A stretch of DNA of 64,000 nucleotides. It comes from JAPLDB01 sp038230515. Lineage in GTDB: Bacteria > Bacteroidota > Bacteroidia > AKYH767-A > 2013-40CM-41-45. Shown one piece after another: positions 59,999 through 64,000 of the stretch. Location of the stretch: NCBI GenBank assembly GCA_038230515.1, contig JBBRND010000008.1:87180-151179 (forward strand), written 5' to 3'. Under the pieces are notes generated by a model. The model was given only the letters and a program-made list of their open reading frames with translations, was not told where the DNA came from and searched no databases. The position numbers and the translations under genes are program-made. Position 1 is the first letter of the stretch, and each line of letters starts with the position of its first letter.

Positions 59999-61867
59999 AT
60001 GAAAAACAACAATTACCTAATTATGCTTATTGCTTGCATTCTCGTTTCAATTACGAATGTTCAGGCAAAGCAACCAAACAATTTCACCCCTGGTGGAATG
60101 CACTCATTAATAATGAAGATGGTGCGTGTTGGAGAAATTGGCAAGCAAACAATGGATCCATTGTTTCGTACGTCCATGAACCACTTAAGTCAGGAAGAAA
60201 AAGATCTTGTTGATGACCCGGCAATTATGAAAATGAAAATTGAAAAAACGCGCCAAAAAATCTATGGTTCAGCAAGAAGTGGTTTACAGGGAAATTCAAT
60301 TTCCTCCGTACCCGATCCTACAATCGGGACAAATTACGCCAGCAATTATTCTGAAGCTAATTGGCCTTGCGATAATACTATTGCTGTTTCTAATGGCGGC
60401 ATTGTGGTTAGCTTGATTAATGCTAATATAGCGTACTTTGATCTTAACGGGAATAATACTTATTTTTCAGGGCTATGGGATTTTTATAATGACGCAACTT
60501 ACGTAACTAACATCTGTGATCCTAAAATTATTTATGACCGCGATGCTGATCGGTTTATTTTTTACACCCAAACGTGCAATGCTATGTCGGCAGATTCTTA
60601 TGTGATCATGGCATTTTCGCAAACCAATAACCCTGCTGATGGTTGGTGGGTTTATCATTTGACTGGGAATCCTCTTAACGATAACAGTTGGTGGGATTAT
60701 CCGAAGATCGGAATTTCTCATGACGATGTATTTGTATCAGGAAATTTATTTTTTGAAGGTGCCGGTTATAATCAGTCAGTAGCTTACCAAATAAACAAGG
60801 CGCAGGCATATACTGGTGGAAATGTTGACTTCTTATATTGGTCTAATCTTACCGGGAATCCATTTACAATTTTGCCGCTTACAAACATGCAAGGAGGCAA
60901 TACTGACCATGACATGTACCTCGCATGTACTGAAACAGGAACTTCTTCTACTCTTCATGTCTATTACATTGATAATAATGTTGCTTCAGGAAATCCAAGT
61001 ATTTTTCATTCAACAGTGTCAACATCATCCTATAGTATTGGCGGTTTCGCTGCGCAATCAGGCGGTGGTAATATTGATGTAGGTGATACCCGTACGCAAA
61101 GTGGCTTTAGATTGAACGGTATTTTACATTTTGTTTTTACCTCTGATATTGGAGGAGGGTTTAATGGAATTAACTACAACAGAATTACTATTTCTAATCT
61201 TGCATTATCCACTTACACCTTCGGAGATCAGGGTACAAATGATATTACTTATCCATCCATAGTTCCTTTTGCATATAACAATACCGATAAATCTGTGCTG
61301 ATGTGTTTTCAATATAGTGGACAATCAAATTTTCCTGGGTTTGCTGTTGCTCTTTGCGATGACGGTGGAAATTTTTCCAATGGTGTTAATGTAAAAGCTG
61401 GTGATGCATCGGTTACCAATTGCTTCAATTCAGATAATACCGCACAACGGTGCGGAGATTATTCAGGTATTGCAAGACATTGGAACACTTCGACCCCATC
61501 CGCCTGGGTTATGGGATCTTATGGTGCCTCTTCTAACTACTGGCATGGGTGGAATGCAGAAGTTGAGGATATAGGAACCGGAGTGAAAGATGTGGAATCT
61601 GCTAAAAATGATTTCAAATTATTTCCGAATCCTGTAATTGAAAATTTCAAAACCGAATTTACGATGCCTTCTACTGATCATGTTCTTGTAACTGTTCTTG
61701 ACATGCAAGGCAAATCAGTTAAGCAATTATTCAGCGGTTATGCAGCGAGCGGAAAGAACTCCTTCTCATTTTCCAAAGGAAACCTTGCCAACGGGGTGTA
61801 TGAAATTTCAATTACCGATTCTGAAAATAAAATTATCAAAAATGAGCAATTTGTTGTGGCTGACTAA
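59999..61867 (+). CDS. Secreted protein with T9SS type A sorting domain
   Basis: The start at 59999 (MKNNNYLIMLIACILVSITNVQAK) gives a signal peptide; the ORF opens 57 bases earlier without one. The 622-residue protein has a propeller-like body (about 100-530) with NTIAVSNGGIVVSLINANIAYFD, CDPKIIYDRDADRFIFYTQ, WWDYPKIGISHDDVFVSGNLFF and YPSIVPFAYNN. These resemble a Bacteroidota repeat family that is not tied to a known activity. The end is a type A sorting domain (FKLFPNPVIENFKTEF, VLDMQGKSVKQLF, NGVYEISITDSENK). The lipoprotein gene downstream starts inside its last codons. Confidence 0.85.
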   Translation: MKNNNYLIMLIACILVSITNVQAKQPNNFTPGGMHSLIMKMVRVGEIGKQTMDPLFRTSMNHLSQEEKDLVDDPAIMKMKIEKTRQKIYGSARSGLQGNSISSVPDPTIGTNYASNYSEANWPCDNTIAVSNGGIVVSLINANIAYFDLNGNNTYFSGLWDFYNDATYVTNICDPKIIYDRDADRFIFYTQTCNAMSADSYVIMAFSQTNNPADGWWVYHLTGNPLNDNSWWDYPKIGISHDDVFVSGNLFFEGAGYNQSVAYQINKAQAYTGGNVDFLYWSNLTGNPFTILPLTNMQGGNTDHDMYLACTETGTSSTLHVYYIDNNVASGNPSIFHSTVSTSSYSIGGFAAQSGGGNIDVGDTRTQSGFRLNGILHFVFTSDIGGGFNGINYNRITISNLALSTYTFGDQGTNDITYPSIVPFAYNNTDKSVLMCFQYSGQSNFPGFAVALCDDGGNFSNGVNVKAGDASVTNCFNSDNTAQRCGDYSGIARHWNTSTPSAWVMGSYGASSNYWHGWNAEVEDIGTGVKDVESAKNDFKLFPNPVIENFKTEFTMPSTDHVLVTVLDMQGKSVKQLFSGYAASGKNSFSFSKGNLANGVYEISITDSENKIIKNEQFVVAD

Positions 61868-62153
61868 TATTCTGATTGTTGTCGTTCTAATTTCCTGTCA
61901 GCCGAAACCGGCTGATTCCAGTGCTATTTCTGTTGATACAATTGGTACTACTTCAATGGCCGACACAATGAAGTTAGACACTGTGGCTAAGCGTTCGCAA
62001 GTTGATACGCTTCAGGCGCGGGAGTCGAATCCTGCGTCTTCCATGGTGGCAGTAGAGCGAGATACTTTAAAGCATGTTCACGAACATGGTTCGCCAACTC
62101 AAGCAAAAGATGACTCTATGAAAATGGCGAAGACAAAAGGAAAGTTCAAATAG
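61842..62153 (+). CDS. Small lipoprotein overlapping the T9SS gene
   Basis: The start at 61842 (MSNLLWLTNILIVVVLISCQPKPAD) gives a lipoprotein signal with Cys19; the frame is open further upstream only as a shadow of the T9SS gene. It overlaps that gene by 26 bases. The mature ~84 residues are polar and low in complexity (Ser, Thr, Asp, Lys) with no known domain. Probably translated by coupling with the upstream gene and anchored in the envelope. Confidence 0.6.
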   Translation: MSNLLWLTNILIVVVLISCQPKPADSSAISVDTIGTTSMADTMKLDTVAKRSQVDTLQARESNPASSMVAVERDTLKHVHEHGSPTQAKDDSMKMAKTKGKFK

Positions 62154-62192
62154 AATTTGGAATTATGACTGGTTAGAAATCGGAAATATTAC

Positions 62193-62256
62193 AAGAATAC
62201 AATGTTGGAGTGTGAAGAGAACTGATACAATAATATAGTTCCAACATTGTATTCTT
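62193..62256 (+). terminator. 17-bp perfect inverted repeat, likely terminator
   Basis: 62193-62209 and 62240-62256 are perfect reverse complements (AAGAATACAATGTTGGA and its complement) with a 30-base loop. It lies 40 bases after the lipoprotein stop and is followed by a pyrimidine-rich stretch. A mobile-element remnant is an alternative. Confidence 0.5.
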
Positions 62257-62402
62257 CTTTCTGAAACAATAAAAACAGGTTTGCTTTGTTGTGAACTGAA
62301 TTTCTGTCTTTTTTTAAATTTATTTTAACCCCTTAAGAAAAATTTAGATTGCAGCTTAAATACATCCTTCTTTTTTTTCTCTGACTTTTCTCAATATACT
62401 TT

Positions 62403-62963
62403 ATGGAACCACAACAGGAACATCAAGTTCCCTTTACCAACACAAAAGCGCAAACCATTTTAAGCATACCTCAGTTTGTTATTATAAGCATACTTACGCT
62501 CGGTCTCTATGAATTGTGGTGGACGTTTAAAGCATGGCGATATTTCCGCGATAAAAAGGGAGCAGATATTTATCCTGTACTCCGCACCATCTTCTCCATT
62601 TTTTTTCTATATGGTTTATTTGCCCGCATTCTTGCTTTGGCAAAAGAGAAAGGTTATCCCGAAACATACTCTTCCATTGGGCTATTTTTTTTGTGGATTC
62701 TTATCGGAGTAGTAGTTATTCCTTACCAGTTTGTTCCGCATCCGCCTGCATGGGTTGAAATAATTTCAATTACATCTTTTGTTCCGCTCGTTCCACCCTG
62801 TCAGGCATTTAATTTTTATCTCGAAAAAGAAGCAGAAAATCCCAATATCGTGCGCGGCTTTTCGCAGAGGCATTACGTATTGATGTTGGTTGGTGCATTC
62901 ATAGGTTATATTCTTTTTTTCGTTGTTGATCCTGCTGTGCTTAACCTTGGTGTGCCGGCTTAA
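62403..62963 (+). CDS. DUF4234-like inner-membrane protein
   Basis: The 186-residue protein has about four membrane helices. Near the first helix it has ILTLGLYELWWTFKAWRYFRDKKG, similar to the LGLYxLYWxYK pattern of DUF4234 proteins. Later segments include WILIGVVVIPYQFV and YVLMLVGAFIGYILFFVV. The function is not known. It is monocistronic, with no clear promoter box. Confidence 0.65.
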   Translation: MEPQQEHQVPFTNTKAQTILSIPQFVIISILTLGLYELWWTFKAWRYFRDKKGADIYPVLRTIFSIFFLYGLFARILALAKEKGYPETYSSIGLFFLWILIGVVVIPYQFVPHPPAWVEIISITSFVPLVPPCQAFNFYLEKEAENPNIVRGFSQRHYVLMLVGAFIGYILFFVVDPAVLNLGVPA

Positions 62964-63100
62964 TCCGGAAAAGACAGTGTGCTGAAAAAAAGTGCATCCG
63001 ACTTTTTTTTCAATGAAAGGTTTACTCTCTAATGTGTTTTAGCCCCGATTTATTTTTGCTTCACCTTACACACATGCTTTAGTCATCTGAAACCAAAAGT

Positions 63101-63117
63101 TTGGCATCACCTTTGCA
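63101..63117 (+). promoter_or_regulatory. Sigma-54-like promoter
   Basis: TTGGCATCACCTTTGCA fits the -24/-12 pattern (YTGGCA, then TTGCW) with the GG and GC pairs 12 bases apart. The start point should be about 63129, giving a 47-base leader to the ATG at 63176. Confidence 0.5.
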
Positions 63118-63175
63118 AAGTCATTACACAGTTAGTTAATCTCAAATAAATTAAACAATTTTAAATTTAAGTAAA

Positions 63176-63580
63176 ATGAAAAAAGTAATTGGTTTATGCG
63201 CAGCTCTTGCAGTTGCATTTCTAAGTTCAGCACAGGCACCGCAAGGCGTTGCCCCTGCACCAAAGCCGGCTACGGCTACAACTCCTACTTCTGTTCAACC
63301 TGCTGCGAAGCCCGCAACTCCGGTTGGCGTTAAAAACGACCACCAGGAAGTGAAAAGCGATCGTCAGGAAGTGAAAAGCGACAGGGCAGAAGTGAAAAAC
63401 GACAAAGCCGAAATTGCTAAGGACAAGCAAGCAGGCGACAAAGTTGACGCTAAGAAAGACCGCCAGGACTTGAGAAAAGACAAGGGCGATCTTAACAAAG
63501 ACAAGTCAGATTTGCATCGCGACAGAAAAGATGCTCATCACGACCGTGCGGCTGCGCATCACGCTGCTCCGAAAAAATAA
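63176..63580 (+). CDS. Secreted, highly charged heptad-repeat protein
   Basis: The 134-residue product has a signal peptide (MKKVIGLCAALAVAFLSSAQA) and a Pro/Ala/Thr linker (about 22-50). Then comes a Lys/Asp/Glu/Arg-rich helix with seven-residue repeats (VKSDRQE, VKSDRAE, VKNDKAE). The DNA for five units (63329-63433) has an exact 21-base period. The tail is His/Ala-rich. It is predicted to be an extended or coiled-coil periplasmic protein; stress protection is a guess. It follows a sigma-54-like site and has a strong terminator. Confidence 0.75.
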   Translation: MKKVIGLCAALAVAFLSSAQAPQGVAPAPKPATATTPTSVQPAAKPATPVGVKNDHQEVKSDRQEVKSDRAEVKNDKAEIAKDKQAGDKVDAKKDRQDLRKDKGDLNKDKSDLHRDRKDAHHDRAAAHHAAPKK

Positions 63581-63611
63581 TTGTTGTTCAGTCAGCAATT
63601 GTTCCCAGAAC

Positions 63612-63650
63612 AAAAATCCCGAAGCTATTAGCTTCGGGATTTTTTCTTTC
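63612..63650 (+). terminator. Strong rho-independent terminator
   Basis: AAAAATCCCGAAGCT (63612-63626) pairs perfectly with AGCTTCGGGATTTTT (63630-63644) around ATT, then T. It may work in both directions between the convergent genes. Confidence 0.92.
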
Positions 63651-63686
63651 CTACTACCTGATATTCTCTACTTAATACTTTCCTCA

Positions 63687-64000
63687 TCACACCTTCTTTT
63701 TCACTGTCACACTAACAGGGTCGCTTGGTATTCCCACTTCAATATCATCAACTACATAAATACCCATGTACTTCCAGAGGTCGGTAGTTTTTCCGGGAGC
63801 CATGTTGGTTAAGTCAAGGAAAGTTGTTTTCGAAATAAATTTCATAAACACGATTCCTATACCATCATTGTGATCGGCATAAAGATTTAAACCGCTCGTG
63901 CGTTGTTTTTTGTATTTTATTTTCGGACGGTCAACATCAATCGTAATTGAAATGGAAGGTTTCTTGGAAGCATTGTCCTCAATAATATCGGCACCGATAA
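63687..64000 (-). CDS. C-terminal fragment of an unknown protein
   Basis: The frame is open from the window edge to a TGA at 63687-63689 (about 104 residues). The visible part includes SISITIDVDRPKIKYKKQ, NLYADHNDGIGIVFMKFISK, MAPGKTTDLWKYMGIYVVDD and ends in PVSVTVKKKV. It is beta-rich. I do not recognise the family, and the N-terminal part is outside the window. Confidence 0.6.
   Translation of the reverse strand, partial: IGADIIEDNASKKPSISITIDVDRPKIKYKKQRTSGLNLYADHNDGIGIVFMKFISKTTFLDLTNMAPGKTTDLWKYMGIYVVDDIEVGIPSDPVSVTVKKKV

Noticed and set aside
62020..62036. tRNA T-arm-like sequence GAGTCGAATCC
   Set aside because: It lies inside the lipoprotein reading frame at 61842-62153 and no acceptor or anticodon stem can be formed around it.

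Overview
The window looks like a chromosomal contig from an environmental Bacteroidota (Flavobacteriales, Chitinophagales or Sphingobacteriales type; the sequence does not settle which). Support: many proteins with a C-terminal type IX secretion (T9SS) type A sorting domain, a PorE-like TPR/propeller/OmpA protein, a SprB-repeat surface protein, short-lipobox lipoproteins, an HppA sodium pyrophosphatase, and promoters of the Bacteroidota form TTTG-N19/20-TAnnTTTG instead of E. coli type boxes. No rRNA, tRNA, CRISPR array, transposase or phage gene was found.

Layout. 1-2.9 kb: 5' part of a large SprB-repeat protein and a SAM hydrolase (both minus). 3-9.5 kb: phoH, a probable ~80 nt small RNA, a lipoprotein, a first array of degenerate 21-bp tandem repeats in front of a helical unknown gene, a small lipoprotein, purC and a PorE-like protein (plus). 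9.5-15.9 kb: a tight minus-strand operon (lipoprotein, beta-barrel, kdsA, T9SS protein, PIG-V-like membrane protein). 16-17 kb: about 1.1 kb without a gene, holding hairpins, a second 21-bp array and a 31-bp direct repeat on either side. 17-28 kb: a minus-strand reductive pyrimidine catabolism operon (cytosine deaminase, NCS1 permease, PreT/PreA, dihydropyrimidinase, beta-ureidopropionase, omega-aminotransferase, MmsA), with a GIY-YIG/DUF4357 gene lodged in it and a frameshift in the permease. 28-37 kb: ECF sigma, MgtE, NlpC/P60 peptidase, Uup, TMEM175-like channel, M23 peptidase and a LEA-type lipoprotein. 37-45.4 kb: five T9SS cargo genes, four of which share one C-terminal PKD/Ig/sorting module.

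45.4-51 kb is the accessory-looking part. It lies between two 20-bp direct repeats (18/20 identical) and carries a third 21-bp array in front of a second helical unknown gene. It also holds a four-gene set that reads as a small-molecule biosynthesis unit: a haem-oxygenase-like diiron enzyme (frameshifted and short), a FeeM/LuxI-like N-acyltransferase, an LnmK/Pnap_2097-like hotdog protein and an ICMT-type methyltransferase. A DUF4242 gene follows between two 73-bp direct repeats. 51-64 kb: housekeeping rpsP, rimM, trmN6, an HppA-YceI fusion, ligA and dapA, then T9SS and lipoprotein genes, a membrane protein, and a secreted heptad-repeat protein behind a sigma-54-like promoter.

The most unusual features are the three unrelated-consensus 21-bp arrays (two directly upstream of helical unknown genes), the acyltransferase/HDO/hotdog/methyltransferase unit, the small RNA after phoH, the HppA-YceI fusion and the sigma-54-type site. 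All functional statements come from reading the sequence and from recall of families; no database search was run.
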